Assembly: GCA_949295905.1 (NCBI GenBank)
Contig: CASFNA010000022.1
Coordinates: 1 to 64,000, forward strand
Reading direction: 5' to 3'
Length of the DNA: 64,000 nt
Origin: an uncultured Prevotellaceae bacterium
GTDB taxonomy: Bacteria > Bacteroidota > Bacteroidia > Bacteroidales > Bacteroidaceae
A program made the position numbers and the translations under genes. The notes beneath the pieces are model-generated. The model saw nothing but the letters and a program-made list of their open reading frames with translations, was not told the DNA's origin and ran no database searches. Position 1 is the first letter of the stretch. Each line of letters opens with the position of its first letter. This document shows positions 17,090-25,665 of the stretch, one piece after another.

Positions 17090-17557
17090 TTATTTCAGTA
17101 TCTTGGCCGTGGCCGGAGCGTGCTTCAGTGTGTCCACCTTGGCCGAGTCGCCCATGGCCACCGAGGGGCCTTCATGCGCCTGCTGGTATGCCGGAACATT
17201 TGCCGCAGGCTTCACGTCGCCCGTGAAAGCCACCTGTGCGGCGTTGCCGAGCGTGAGGAATATGGCCACCATCGCCGCGGCCTTGAACAGCGGGACGAGC
17301 CTCTGGCGCAGCGTCATCGTGCGCGCGCGGAGCATTCCCGGCTCGCCGACAAGCGTCTCCATGCGTGCGTCGAAGTCGGCACCGAGGGTATCGGCTGCCT
17401 TCTGCGCCTCGCCGTAGCAGAACAAATCCTTGTACTTGGCAAGGCTTTCGGGCAACTGCTTCTGGCTGAAGAACGCGCGGAGGATTTGCTCTTCCTCGAG
17501 CGTCGTTTCGCACATCCAGTAGCGTTCCAGCAGCTGTTCTATGTATTTATAGTCCAT
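17090..17557 (-). CDS. Probable anti-sigma factor (single-pass membrane protein)
   Basis: A 155-aa protein. The N-terminal helical part (YIEQLLERYWMCETTLEEEQILRAFF) resembles Bacteroidales proteins encoded directly after ECF sigma genes. A membrane segment (VPLFKAAAMVAIFLTLGNAAQV) lies near residues 88-110, followed by a short periplasmic tail. It overlaps the sigma gene by 11 bp, so the two are translationally coupled. No zinc-binding anti-sigma HxxxCxxC motif is present, so the anti-sigma role rests on context and topology. Confidence 0.6.
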   Translation of the reverse strand: MDYKYIEQLLERYWMCETTLEEEQILRAFFSQKQLPESLAKYKDLFCYGEAQKAADTLGADFDARMETLVGEPGMLRARTMTLRQRLVPLFKAAAMVAIFLTLGNAAQVAFTGDVKPAANVPAYQQAHEGPSVAMGDSAKVDTLKHAPATAKILK

Positions 17558-18059
17558 ATCCTTCGATTTCGTTGTACTTTTGTTTCACAGCCTGGCGTGC
17601 ACGGAAGATGTTTACCTTTACCTGTTCCTCGGTGATGCCGAGCACTTGGGCTATTTCCTTGTAGCTTTTCCCCTCGAAGTCGCGCAGCTGCATGCAGCTC
17701 CTTTGCTTCTCGGGCAGGCTGTCTATGATGCGTCTTACCTGCTCCACCCTGTCCTTTTGCGCCGCGCGCTCGTAAGGGTTGTGCCCCGGGTCGGGAGCGT
17801 AGGTCTCGTCGTCGCCGAGCGGCTGGCTGTCAGCTCCTGCCTTTTTCAGCCTGTCCAAAGACAGGTTGCGGCATACGGTAAGGCTGAAAGCCTCGATGGA
17901 GTCGATGTCCTGCCAGTCGTCGCGCCTGTTCCAGACTTTCACGAGCGTGTCCTGCACTATGTCCTCGGCCTCCTCGCGGTTGAGGGTTATCCTCAAAGCA
18001 AGGCGGTAGAGCACGTTTTTTAGCGGCAACACGTCGTTGCGAAAACTGATATTTTTCAT
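17547..18059 (-). CDS. ECF RNA polymerase sigma factor
   Basis: A 170-aa sigma-70 family protein of the ECF type. Region 2 reads YRLALRITLNREEAEDIVQDTLVKVWNRRDDW (about residues 18-50) and region 4 reads IDSLPEKQRSCMQLRDFEGKSYKEIAQVLGITEEQVKVNIFRARQAV (about 112-160). It would direct polymerase to a specific regulon, presumably held in check by the membrane protein encoded next to it. It lies downstream of argB on the same strand, separated by C3 and A4. Confidence 0.93.
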   Translation of the reverse strand: MKNISFRNDVLPLKNVLYRLALRITLNREEAEDIVQDTLVKVWNRRDDWQDIDSIEAFSLTVCRNLSLDRLKKAGADSQPLGDDETYAPDPGHNPYERAAQKDRVEQVRRIIDSLPEKQRSCMQLRDFEGKSYKEIAQVLGITEEQVKVNIFRARQAVKQKYNEIEGYGL

Positions 18060-18147
18060 CTGCTCTCTAATTGAATGACGATTTACGGGACCGAAAGTTA
18101 CAGCAATCTTGTGATTATTTCGCTATTTAACGGTTTTTAAAGATTGG

Positions 18148-18198
18148 CGGCTTATTTGGCCTATTGGGCCAATTAGGCCAATGAGCCCAATGAGCCGT
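18148..18198. repeat. Family C palindrome (C3)
   Basis: GGCTTATTTGGCCTATTGGG and its inverted partner CCAATGAGCCCAATGAGCC; adjacent to A4. Confidence 0.6.
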
Positions 18199-18240
18199 TG
18201 GCGGCAGGTTGCTAAATAACTGACAGCCAGAGGGTTTGCG

Positions 18241-18328
18241 AAAGGCCGTCTTTCAGGCTGCGAAAGGCGGCCTTTTGCATTATAAAAGGCGGCCTTTTAG
18301 AAGGCGAAAGGCCATGAGTTGCAACGGC
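18241..18328. repeat. Family A four-unit 22-bp repeat (A4)
   Basis: Units start at 18241, 18263, 18285 and 18307; the block ends one base before the argB stop codon. Units 1 and 2 pair with one G-T wobble. Confidence 0.75.
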
Positions 18329-19102
18329 CTAAGGCACAATCATCGTGCCGTGCCGCCCGTCGATGGCCGTGGAGAGGGTGATGTTGACGCGACCCACGCC
18401 GGCATCTATTGCTGCGAAAGCGTTTTCCAGCTTGGGCAACATGCCGCCCGACACTGTGCCGTCCGCCGCGAGCCGGGCGAAGTCTTGGCGCGTGATGACG
18501 GGTATGAGGCTCGCGTCGTCGTCGGGGTCGGCCAGCACGCCGGGTTTCTCGAAGCAGTACACAAGCGTTACATCATAGCGCGATGCCAGGGCCTTGGCCG
18601 CCTCGGCGGCTATGGTGTCGGCGTTGGTGTTGAGCAGGTGGCCGCGCCCGTCGTGCGTAAGGGGCGCAAGCACGGGCGTTAGTCCGCCCTCAATGAGGGT
18701 CGCGAGACGGTCGCCGTCAACGCGCTCCACGTCGCCCACGAAGCCGTAATCCACGTCCTTGACGGGCCGCTTGTGCGAGAGGATTACGCCGCCGTCGGCC
18801 CCGGTCAGCCCTATGGAGTCCACTCCGCAGGCTTGCAGGCGCGCCACTATGTTCTTGTTGACCAGTCCTCCGTAGACCATCACCGCCACTTCGAGCATCG
18901 GGCGGTCGGTGATGCGCCGCCCATTGACCATGCGGCTCTCCACGCCGAGGCGCGAGGCCACGGCCGTGGCGCGCCGTCCGCCGCCGTGCACGAGCACCTT
19001 GCGCCCGTCGATTGCGGCGAAGGCGGCCAGCAGGGCGTCGAGCCGCGCGTCGTCCTCGACCACGGCTCCGCCTACTTTTACCAAGGTAAGGGGGTGTTTC
19101 AT
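18329..19102 (-). CDS. argB: N-acetyl- (or N-succinyl-) glutamate kinase
   Basis: A 257-aa amino-acid-kinase-fold enzyme phosphorylating N-acylglutamate in arginine synthesis. Motifs: LVKVGGAVVEDD (ATP), VLVHGGG, MVNGRRITD (substrate loop), GLVNKNIVARL, GLTGADGG, LNTNADTIAAEAAKAL and VSGGMLPKLENA. Some Bacteroidales use succinylated arginine intermediates, so the true acyl group is open. It lies downstream of speA in the block topA-aroK-speA-argB, linking arginine synthesis and breakdown, with the D2 palindrome in the gap. Confidence 0.92.
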   Translation of the reverse strand: MKHPLTLVKVGGAVVEDDARLDALLAAFAAIDGRKVLVHGGGRRATAVASRLGVESRMVNGRRITDRPMLEVAVMVYGGLVNKNIVARLQACGVDSIGLTGADGGVILSHKRPVKDVDYGFVGDVERVDGDRLATLIEGGLTPVLAPLTHDGRGHLLNTNADTIAAEAAKALASRYDVTLVYCFEKPGVLADPDDDASLIPVITRQDFARLAADGTVSGGMLPKLENAFAAIDAGVGRVNITLSTAIDGRHGTMIVP

Positions 19103-19116
19103 TTCTTTTTCCTTTT

Positions 19117-19271
19117 GAAGTCAAGGGAGTTAAAGAAGTTAGAGAAGTTAAAGACAATAGTTTTGCAAACCGCGCCGCTTATTACAAAGCATTCATTTCA
19201 ATGCTCTCTTCGCAAAATCCAAGACTATTGCCTTTAACTTCTCTAACTTCTTTAACTCCCTTGACTTCTTG
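19117..19271. repeat. Family D long inverted repeat (D2)
   Basis: About 155 bp with arms of about 55 bp (GAAGTCAAGGGAGTTAAAG against CTTTAACTCCCTTGACTTC) rich in AAGTTA words. It fills nearly the whole speA-argB gap and ends 5 bp from the speA stop, so any speA-argB message would carry a very strong hairpin. Confidence 0.75.
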
Positions 19272-19275
19272 TTTC

Positions 19276-21168
19276 TTACTCCAGATAAGTATATCCGTAA
19301 AGGCCGGAGCGGTAGTTGGAGAGGAACTCCTTGCCCTCCTCGAGCGATATTTTGCCCTCCTTCACGCTCTTTGCCACCCACACTTCGAGCTGACGCACGA
19401 GCTTCTTCGGGTTGTACTGCACGTACTCGAGCACTTCCTCCACCGTCTCGCCGTCGAAGATTTGGTCGATGTGATACTTGCCGTCCTTCACCGTTATGTG
19501 CGCGGCGTTGGTGTCGCCGAAGAGGTTGTGCATGTCGCCCAGTATTTCCTGGTAAGCTCCTACGAGGAACACGCCGAGGTAGTAAGGCTCGTTCTTGCGC
19601 GGCGTATGCACGGGCAGAATGTTCGAAATGTTGCGGTTGGTGACGAAGTTAGTTATTTTCCCGTCGCTGTCGCAGGTTATGTCCTGCAACGTCGCGCTGC
19701 GCGTGGGCCGCTCGTTGAGCCTCTGAAGCGGCACAATCGGGAAGATTTGGTCGATGGCCCAGGCGTCAGGCAGCGACTGGAACAGCGAGAAGTTGCAGAA
19801 GTATTTGTCGGCCAGCAGCTTGTCAAGGCCCTTCAGTTCCTCGGGCACATGCTTCAGCCGCTTTGCTATCGAGTTGATTTCGCGGCACACGCTCCAGTAC
19901 ATCCGTTCTATCTCGGCGCGCGTCTTTAGGTCAACCATGCCGTGCTCGAACAGGTCGAGTGCGTCCTCGCGGATTTGCTCCGCGTCGTGCCAGTCCTCCA
20001 GCATGGTGCGCGGATTGAGGTTGTCCCAGATGTCGTACAGGTCTTTCACGAGCTTGTGCGAGCTTTCCGTAGGCTCATACTCCTCGTCCATCTCGGGCAG
20101 CGAGGCCGTCTCGAGCACGTCGATGACAAGCACCGAGTGGTGTGCCGAGAGCGAACGGCCGCTCTCCGTGATGAGGTTGGGATGCGGAACGCCGTAATGG
20201 TCGGCAGCCTCGACGAAGGTGTAGATGCAGTCGTTGACGTATTCCTGGATGGAATAGTTTACCGAGCTCTCGCTGTTGGGCGAGCGCGTGCCGTCGTAGT
20301 CCACGCCAAGTCCGCCGCCGCAGTCAACGAAATCGACGTTGTAGCCCATCTTGTGCAGCTGTATGTAGAACTGCGAAGCCTCCTTCAGTGCTGTCTGTAT
20401 GCGGCGTATCTTGGTGATTTGGCTGCCTATGTGGAAGTGGATTAGGCGCAGGCAGTCCTTCATGTCCTTCTTCTCAAGTATTTCAAGAGCCGAGAGCAGC
20501 TCGGAGCTTGTCAGTCCGAACTTGCTGGCGTCGCCGCCGCTCTCCTCCCACTTGCCGCTGCCCGACGAGGCCAGCTTAATCCTTATGCCGAGGTTGGGGC
20601 GCACGCCCAGCTTCTTGGCGGCGCGGCTTATTATATCGAGTTCGTTGAGTTTCTCCACCACGATGAAGATTCTCTTGCCCATCTTCTGCGCCAGCAGGGC
20701 CAGCTCTATGTAGCTCTGGTCCTTGTAGCCGTTGCATATTATGAGCGAGTCGCTCTGGCACTGCACGGCGATTACGGCGTGCAGCTCGGGCTTGGAGCCG
20801 GCCTCGAGGCCGAGGTTGAACTTGCGTCCGTGGCTGATTATCTCCTCGACGACGGGCTGCATCTGGTTTACCTTGATGGGATAGATTATGAAGTTCTCCC
20901 CCTTGAACCCGTATTCCTCCGACGCTTTCTTGAAACAGCTCCACGTCTTCTCAATCCTGTTGTCGAGGATGTCGGGGAAGCGCAGCAGCACGGGCGGCGT
21001 CACGTCGCGCAGGGAGAGCTCGTCCAGCACGTCGTGCAGGTCTATCTGCACGTTGTCCTTGCACGGAGTGACATACATGTCGCCGCGTTCGTTGATGCCG
21101 AAGTAGGATGTTCCCCATCCGCTGATGTTGTAAAGCTCGTTAGAGTCTTCAATCGTCCATTTCTTCAT
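19276..21168 (-). CDS. speA: Biosynthetic arginine decarboxylase
   Basis: A 630-aa PLP enzyme (fold type III) converting arginine to agmatine for polyamine synthesis. The PLP lysine lies in FIIYPIKVNQMQPVVEEI (about residue 100). Further motifs are GLEAGSKPEL, IICNGYKDQSYIELAL, the glycine-rich FVDCGGGLGVDYDGTRS and the C-terminal HITVKDGKYHIDQIFDGETV-type end. Length matches SpeA. It follows aroK with a 234-bp gap containing A5. Confidence 0.96.
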   Translation of the reverse strand: MKKWTIEDSNELYNISGWGTSYFGINERGDMYVTPCKDNVQIDLHDVLDELSLRDVTPPVLLRFPDILDNRIEKTWSCFKKASEEYGFKGENFIIYPIKVNQMQPVVEEIISHGRKFNLGLEAGSKPELHAVIAVQCQSDSLIICNGYKDQSYIELALLAQKMGKRIFIVVEKLNELDIISRAAKKLGVRPNLGIRIKLASSGSGKWEESGGDASKFGLTSSELLSALEILEKKDMKDCLRLIHFHIGSQITKIRRIQTALKEASQFYIQLHKMGYNVDFVDCGGGLGVDYDGTRSPNSESSVNYSIQEYVNDCIYTFVEAADHYGVPHPNLITESGRSLSAHHSVLVIDVLETASLPEMDEEYEPTESSHKLVKDLYDIWDNLNPRTMLEDWHDAEQIREDALDLFEHGMVDLKTRAEIERMYWSVCREINSIAKRLKHVPEELKGLDKLLADKYFCNFSLFQSLPDAWAIDQIFPIVPLQRLNERPTRSATLQDITCDSDGKITNFVTNRNISNILPVHTPRKNEPYYLGVFLVGAYQEILGDMHNLFGDTNAAHITVKDGKYHIDQIFDGETVEEVLEYVQYNPKKLVRQLEVWVAKSVKEGKISLEEGKEFLSNYRSGLYGYTYLE

Positions 21169-21276
21169 TTAGGTGTGGTTGTATTATGTTTACTTGTTTT
21201 ATTCCTTCGTTTATGTAGTTCCGGCGTAAGCGGCTGTACATCAGGCGTTTGGCCGAACCGTGCCGCCTGCGTTGCA

Positions 21277-21364
21277 AAAGGCCGTCTTTTGGCCTGCGAA
21301 AGGCGGCCTTTTACATTGTAAAATACGGCCTTTCGGAATGCCGTTTGCCGCCTTTTGCGACATA
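21277..21364. repeat. Family A four-unit 22-bp repeat (A5)
   Basis: Units start at 21277, 21299, 21321 and 21343. Units 1 and 2 pair with a single wobble; unit 4 has lost its AAAGG start (GTTTGCCGCCTTTT). Confidence 0.75.
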
Positions 21365-21402
21365 GGGTGCCGCCGCCGACCGAATAAGCCGGGACGGGTA
21401 TG

Positions 21403-21930
21403 CTATATGCCGAGCATCGAGCGCAGCCTGTCCACCGACACTTTTATTTTCTCGTAGTTGTCAAGCAGGTTGACGTCGAGCACGTGGCGCGCCTTCATGT
21501 AAAACTGCTCGCGCCCGGCAAGCTGCTCTTTCACGTACTCGTACATCTGCTCCGGCGTCTTGCCCTCAAGCAGGGGGCGGCGCGTCTTGCCCATACGCAG
21601 GTGGGCGCAGAGCACCTCGGGCGACGCCTTCAGGTACACCGTGTCGCCCTGGGCGTTCATGTAGTCCATGTTGTCGAAGAAGCAGGGCGTGCCTCCTCCG
21701 CAGCTTAGTATCACGTCTTCGAACTCGGCCGCCTCGTGCAGCATCGTCCGCTCTATGCGGCGGAAGCCGTCTTCGCCGCGCTCGGCGAAGAGCTGCGGCA
21801 CCGTCTTGCGCATACGCCCCTCTATGTACCAGTCGAGGTCGTAGAACTGCATACCCAGCTCCCTGGCCAGCGCCTTGCCTACGGTGGTCTTGCCGGCGCC
21901 CATGTAGCCTACGATGATGACGCGTATCAC
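21403..21930 (-). CDS. aroK: Shikimate kinase
   Basis: A 175-aa kinase of the aromatic amino acid pathway. The Walker A motif is GYMGAGKTTVGKALA; FYDLDWYIE carries the shikimate-binding Asp residues; LSCGGGTPCF is the GGG substrate loop; RRPLLEGKTPEQM is the lid. Its start lies 3 bp after the topA stop, so the two are almost certainly cotranscribed. Confidence 0.94.
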   Translation of the reverse strand: MIRVIIVGYMGAGKTTVGKALARELGMQFYDLDWYIEGRMRKTVPQLFAERGEDGFRRIERTMLHEAAEFEDVILSCGGGTPCFFDNMDYMNAQGDTVYLKASPEVLCAHLRMGKTRRPLLEGKTPEQMYEYVKEQLAGREQFYMKARHVLDVNLLDNYEKIKVSVDRLRSMLGI

Positions 21931-21933
21931 GGG

Positions 21934-24243
21934 TTATTTCTTCTTTGAGTTGTTGATTACGCCCATGCACTCCTCGAGGGTAAGCTCGGCCGCGCGCTCG
22001 TGCATCGCCTTGGGCAGGCGGTAGTTCTTGCCGTCATACGAGAGGTAGGGGCCGTAGCGTCCGTTCATCACTTCGAGCTTCGGCTCGTCCTCGAAGGCCT
22101 TTATGTGGCGTTGCGTCTCCTGCTGGCGCTTCTTCATGATAAGCTCCACGGCGGCGTCGAGGGTGAGCGTCATGGGGTCTTCGCCCTTGGGAATGGACAC
22201 ATACTTGCGGTTGTGCATGACGTAAGGGCCGAAGCGTCCGGCACCGATTACCACGGGCGTGCCCTCGAAGTCGCCAACCGTGCGCGGCAGGCGGAACAGC
22301 TCCAGGGCCTCGTCGAGCGTGATGGTCTCCATGCTCTTGTCGGCAGGCAGCTGGGCGAAGCGCGGCTTCTCCTTGTCTTCGGCCTTCCCGATTTGCACCA
22401 CGGGACCGAATCTTCCTATCTTGACGAACACGGGCTTGCCCGTCTTAGGCTCTACGCCGAGCTCGCGCTCGCCGGCCTTGTGCTCCTCGCGCGCGTTCAT
22501 TGTCTTTTCTACGGTAGGCTCGAAGCGGTCGTAAAAATGCTCTATCATGTCGGTCCACCGGGATTTTCCCTCGGCAATGGTGTCAAACTGCTGTTCCACC
22601 TTGGCCGTGAAGTTGTAGTCCATGATGGCCGGAAAGTATTTCATAAGGAAGTCGTTGACCACTATTCCGATGTCGGTCGGCAACAGCTTGCCTTTCTCGC
22701 TGCCGGCCATCTCGCTCTTCGTGCGGTTGGAGATGCCGCCGGAATCGAGCACATCGACGCTGTAAAACCTCTCCTCGCCCTTCTTGTCGCCCTTCTGCAC
22801 ATACTCGCGCTGCTGTATGGTGCTGATGGTAGGGGCGTAGGTTGACGGGCGGCCGATGCCCAGTTCCTCGAGTTTGCGCACGAGGCTGGCCTCGGTATAG
22901 CGCACGGGTCCTTGCGTGAAGCGTTGCGTGGCGGTGATTTCGTCGCGCTGCAACTGCTCTCCCTCGAGCATCGGGGGCAGCGTGTGCGTGGCCGTGTCCT
23001 GGCCTTCGGCCTCGTCGTCGGACGACTCACGGTAGACTTTAAGGAAGCCGTCGAACTTCACCACCTCGCCGTTGGCCACAAACTGCTCCGCCGAGTTGTC
23101 CATGCTTATTGTCACGGTGGTCTTCTCGAGCAGCGCGTCGGCCATCTGGCAGGCGGCCGTGCGTTTCCATATAAGGTCGTAGAGGCGCTTCTCCTGCTGC
23201 GTGCCGTCGATGGTGGTGTCGGCCATGTACGTGGGGCGTATGGCCTCGTGGGCCTCCTGCGCGCCCTTCGAGTGGGTGTGGTACTGGCGCGGACGGCTGT
23301 ACTCCGCACCCCAGTGCTTGGCGATTTCTTCCTTGCTGGAGTTGATGCAGAGGGTGGAAAGGTTGACGGAGTCGGTACGCATGTAGGTTATGCGTCCGTT
23401 CTCGTAGAGGTGCTGGGCCACCATCATGGTCTGCGACACGGTGAAGCCGAGCTTGCGGGCGGCCTCCTGTTGCAGTGTGGAGGTGGTGAACGGGGGCGCG
23501 GGTGTGCGCCTCATGGGCTTCTTGACGATGGTCGAGACGGTGAACCTGGCCGCCTTGCACTTGTCGAGGAAGGCCATAACCTCGTCGCGCGTGGCGAAGC
23601 GGCGGTCGAGCTCGGCCTTCACTTCGGCCTTATGGCCGTCATCGCCGGTGGCGGTGAATACGGCGTTCACGCGGTAGTATGTCTCGCTGTTGAACGCCTG
23701 GATTTCCCTCTCCCGCTCCACGATTAGCCTTACGGCCACACTCTGCACGCGGCCTGCCGAGAGCGCGGGCTTCACCTTGCGCCAGAGCACGGGCGAGAGC
23801 TTGAAGCCCACAAGGCGGTCGAGCACGCGGCGCGCCTGCTGCGCGTTGACAAGGTTCATGTCAAGGTGGCGCGGATGCTCAATGGCCTCGAGTATGGCGG
23901 GCTTGGTTATTTCGTGGAACACTATGCGGTTGGTCTTGTCCTCGTCGAGGCCGAGCACCTCGCACAGGTGCCACGATATGGCCTCTCCCTCGCGGTCTTC
24001 ATCGCTCGCGAGCCACACCTTCTCGGAGTTCCTCGCGTTGTTCTTCAGCTCTGCCACGAGCTTTTTCTTTTCCTCGGGTATCTCATAGTCGGGCGTGAAC
24101 GTCTTTGTGTCGATGCTAAGCTCCTTTTTCTTCAGGTCGCGTATGTGGCCGTAGCTGGACATCACCTTGTAGTCCTTGCCCAGAAATTTCTCGATGGTCT
24201 TGGCCTTGGCAGGGCTTTCGACGATTACCAAATTCTTCTGCAT
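21934..24243 (-). CDS. topA: DNA topoisomerase I
   Basis: A 769-aa type IA topoisomerase that relaxes negative supercoils. The N-terminal Toprim domain begins LVIVESPAKAKTIEKFLG with DEDREGEAISWH; the active-site tyrosine is in GRITYMRTDSVNLS. The C-terminal part holds GRFGPVVQIG, GRFGPYVMHN and GRYGPYLSYDG repeats without the zinc-ribbon cysteines of the E. coli enzyme, as is usual in Bacteroidetes. First gene of topA-aroK-speA-argB. Confidence 0.96.
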   Translation of the reverse strand: MQKNLVIVESPAKAKTIEKFLGKDYKVMSSYGHIRDLKKKELSIDTKTFTPDYEIPEEKKKLVAELKNNARNSEKVWLASDEDREGEAISWHLCEVLGLDEDKTNRIVFHEITKPAILEAIEHPRHLDMNLVNAQQARRVLDRLVGFKLSPVLWRKVKPALSAGRVQSVAVRLIVEREREIQAFNSETYYRVNAVFTATGDDGHKAEVKAELDRRFATRDEVMAFLDKCKAARFTVSTIVKKPMRRTPAPPFTTSTLQQEAARKLGFTVSQTMMVAQHLYENGRITYMRTDSVNLSTLCINSSKEEIAKHWGAEYSRPRQYHTHSKGAQEAHEAIRPTYMADTTIDGTQQEKRLYDLIWKRTAACQMADALLEKTTVTISMDNSAEQFVANGEVVKFDGFLKVYRESSDDEAEGQDTATHTLPPMLEGEQLQRDEITATQRFTQGPVRYTEASLVRKLEELGIGRPSTYAPTISTIQQREYVQKGDKKGEERFYSVDVLDSGGISNRTKSEMAGSEKGKLLPTDIGIVVNDFLMKYFPAIMDYNFTAKVEQQFDTIAEGKSRWTDMIEHFYDRFEPTVEKTMNAREEHKAGERELGVEPKTGKPVFVKIGRFGPVVQIGKAEDKEKPRFAQLPADKSMETITLDEALELFRLPRTVGDFEGTPVVIGAGRFGPYVMHNRKYVSIPKGEDPMTLTLDAAVELIMKKRQQETQRHIKAFEDEPKLEVMNGRYGPYLSYDGKNYRLPKAMHERAAELTLEECMGVINNSKKK

Positions 24244-24383
24244 AGCGGTTTGTTGGGTTTCTAATCAGGGCGCAAAAGTAAACAAAACTTTCGCCACACA
24301 CCTTATATAATGCCGCATAATTCCCGTTTTTTAAGGAATATTAAGAGCCAGCGCGTAAATGGCTCACAGTCAAGGGGTTTGCG

Positions 24384-24471
24384 AAAGGCCGTCTTTCGCA
24401 TTGCAAAAGACGGCCTTTCGGGCGGTAAAAGGTGGCCTTTGGGGAGGCGAAAGACGGCAAACGGAAGCCCC
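24384..24471. repeat. Family A four-unit 22-bp repeat (A6)
   Basis: Units start at 24384, 24406, 24428 and 24450. Units 1 and 2 are perfectly complementary (AAAGGCCGTCTTT / AAAGACGGCCTTT). The 351-bp gap between topA and the next gene consists of A6, B7 and C4 back to back. Confidence 0.75.
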
Positions 24472-24500
24472 CTCCTAACCTCCCCGAGGGGAGGGAGCTT
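24466..24500. repeat. Family B palindrome (B7)
   Basis: CCTCCCCGAGGGGAGG core, overlapping the last bases of A6. Confidence 0.65.
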
Positions 24501-24528
24501 GGAATGCCTTGCCTATTGCGCCCTCGGC

Positions 24529-24600
24529 ATATCTGGCTTATTTGGCTAATCGGGCTTATTCGGCCAATTAGCCCAATGAGCCCGACAGGCCAGATTAGCC
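24529..24600. repeat. Family C palindrome (C4) reaching into a gene end
   Basis: Arms GGCATATCTGGCTTATTTGG and its inverted partner ending GGCCAGATTAGCC. The stop codon of the lipoprotein gene (24595-24597) lies inside it, so the repeat sets that protein's last residues. Confidence 0.6.
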
Positions 24601-25536
24601 AGCCCGGCGGTATATGCAGTACAGCCTTACGGCCTTTCCGCTTACGGGTTCTGCCCTCTCCTGCACCAAGTGCATCTCGTCATCGGCAAGGCGGAGTATG
24701 CGGAAGGTGGTGCCGCCCTGCGTCTCTACATACCGCCCGTTGGCGTTGAACGTGTAGGCGTAGCCCTCGCGCACTGGCGCCGACGGGTCTTCGCCCTGCG
24801 TAATCTCGTAAACAGTGTCGGCGGTGATTTCATAGTCCACGGGCTTCAGCCGTGTGCCGTCGGTGAAAAAGCCGTCTTTCGAGTATCGGTTGGCGAAGAC
24901 CAAGGCGTGCGCCTCGGCACACTGCCACGCCTGTCCTACGGCAAGCGCGGCGAAGTCGGCCTCGGTGACGGCCTCCTGTTCGGGCAGTCGGGGATAGTCT
25001 TCGTCCATGGTGTCGAGGTTGTAAGGATAATCTTGTTTGAGCACGGCCTGCTCGTAGGCCGTCATGGCGCGGTACACGGCGTAGACGTAAACGTCATTGC
25101 CGTCGGCGCGCGTGGCCTGACGCCTGATTATGCAGAGCCTGTCACGGCTGACGCTGACCACGGTGAACACGTCGGTTGAGCCCGAGACTACGCGGTTGGT
25201 GCCTTCTTCGAAGGTGTACTTTGCGGCCTTGTAGCACTTCATCGGGTACGCGTCGATGTACATGTAGGTGGTGATGGAATCGCCGCTGAAGCCGTACTGC
25301 ACGGGCGCGCCGCCCACGAGTCCGTCCCAGTAGTCGGCCTTGCGCATGGTGCCGTTGTCCTTTACCTCGTGGCTTTCAACGTATTTCCACGCCTTGCCGT
25401 CGGTAAGGCGAGCGAAGTCGGCCTCGGATACAAGTTGCACGGACGGCAGGGCGAAGTCTCCGTCCTCGTCGCACGACGTGAAGGAAATGACAGAAAGGAA
25501 CAAAAACAACGCAGAAACAAGACGAAAGTGTTTCAT
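24595..25536 (-). CDS. Hypothetical lipoprotein with an internal duplication
   Basis: A 313-aa protein. The start at 25536 is chosen because it yields a signal peptide with lipobox (FLFLSVISFTSC); the open frame continues upstream without features. Two halves of about 140 residues each open with the same phrase: SEADFARLTDGKAWKYVESHEV and TEADFAALAVGQAWQCAEAHAL, so the gene arose by tandem duplication. I do not recognise the family; the beta-rich halves suggest a lipocalin-like or ligand-binding fold. Cell location: outer membrane or periplasm. Confidence 0.65.
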   Translation of the reverse strand: MKHFRLVSALFLFLSVISFTSCDEDGDFALPSVQLVSEADFARLTDGKAWKYVESHEVKDNGTMRKADYWDGLVGGAPVQYGFSGDSITTYMYIDAYPMKCYKAAKYTFEEGTNRVVSGSTDVFTVVSVSRDRLCIIRRQATRADGNDVYVYAVYRAMTAYEQAVLKQDYPYNLDTMDEDYPRLPEQEAVTEADFAALAVGQAWQCAEAHALVFANRYSKDGFFTDGTRLKPVDYEITADTVYEITQGEDPSAPVREGYAYTFNANGRYVETQGGTTFRILRLADDEMHLVQERAEPVSGKAVRLYCIYRRAG

Positions 25537-25665
25537 GGTCAACAAGTTTTGGTACACGATGGCAAATATAACGAAAATCCCGTTACACGGCACAAAAAAC
25601 GGAAAGAAAATGCGAAAAACCGCTTTCTTTCCGTCTGAATATCAATATTTTAACAAAGAACCGGG

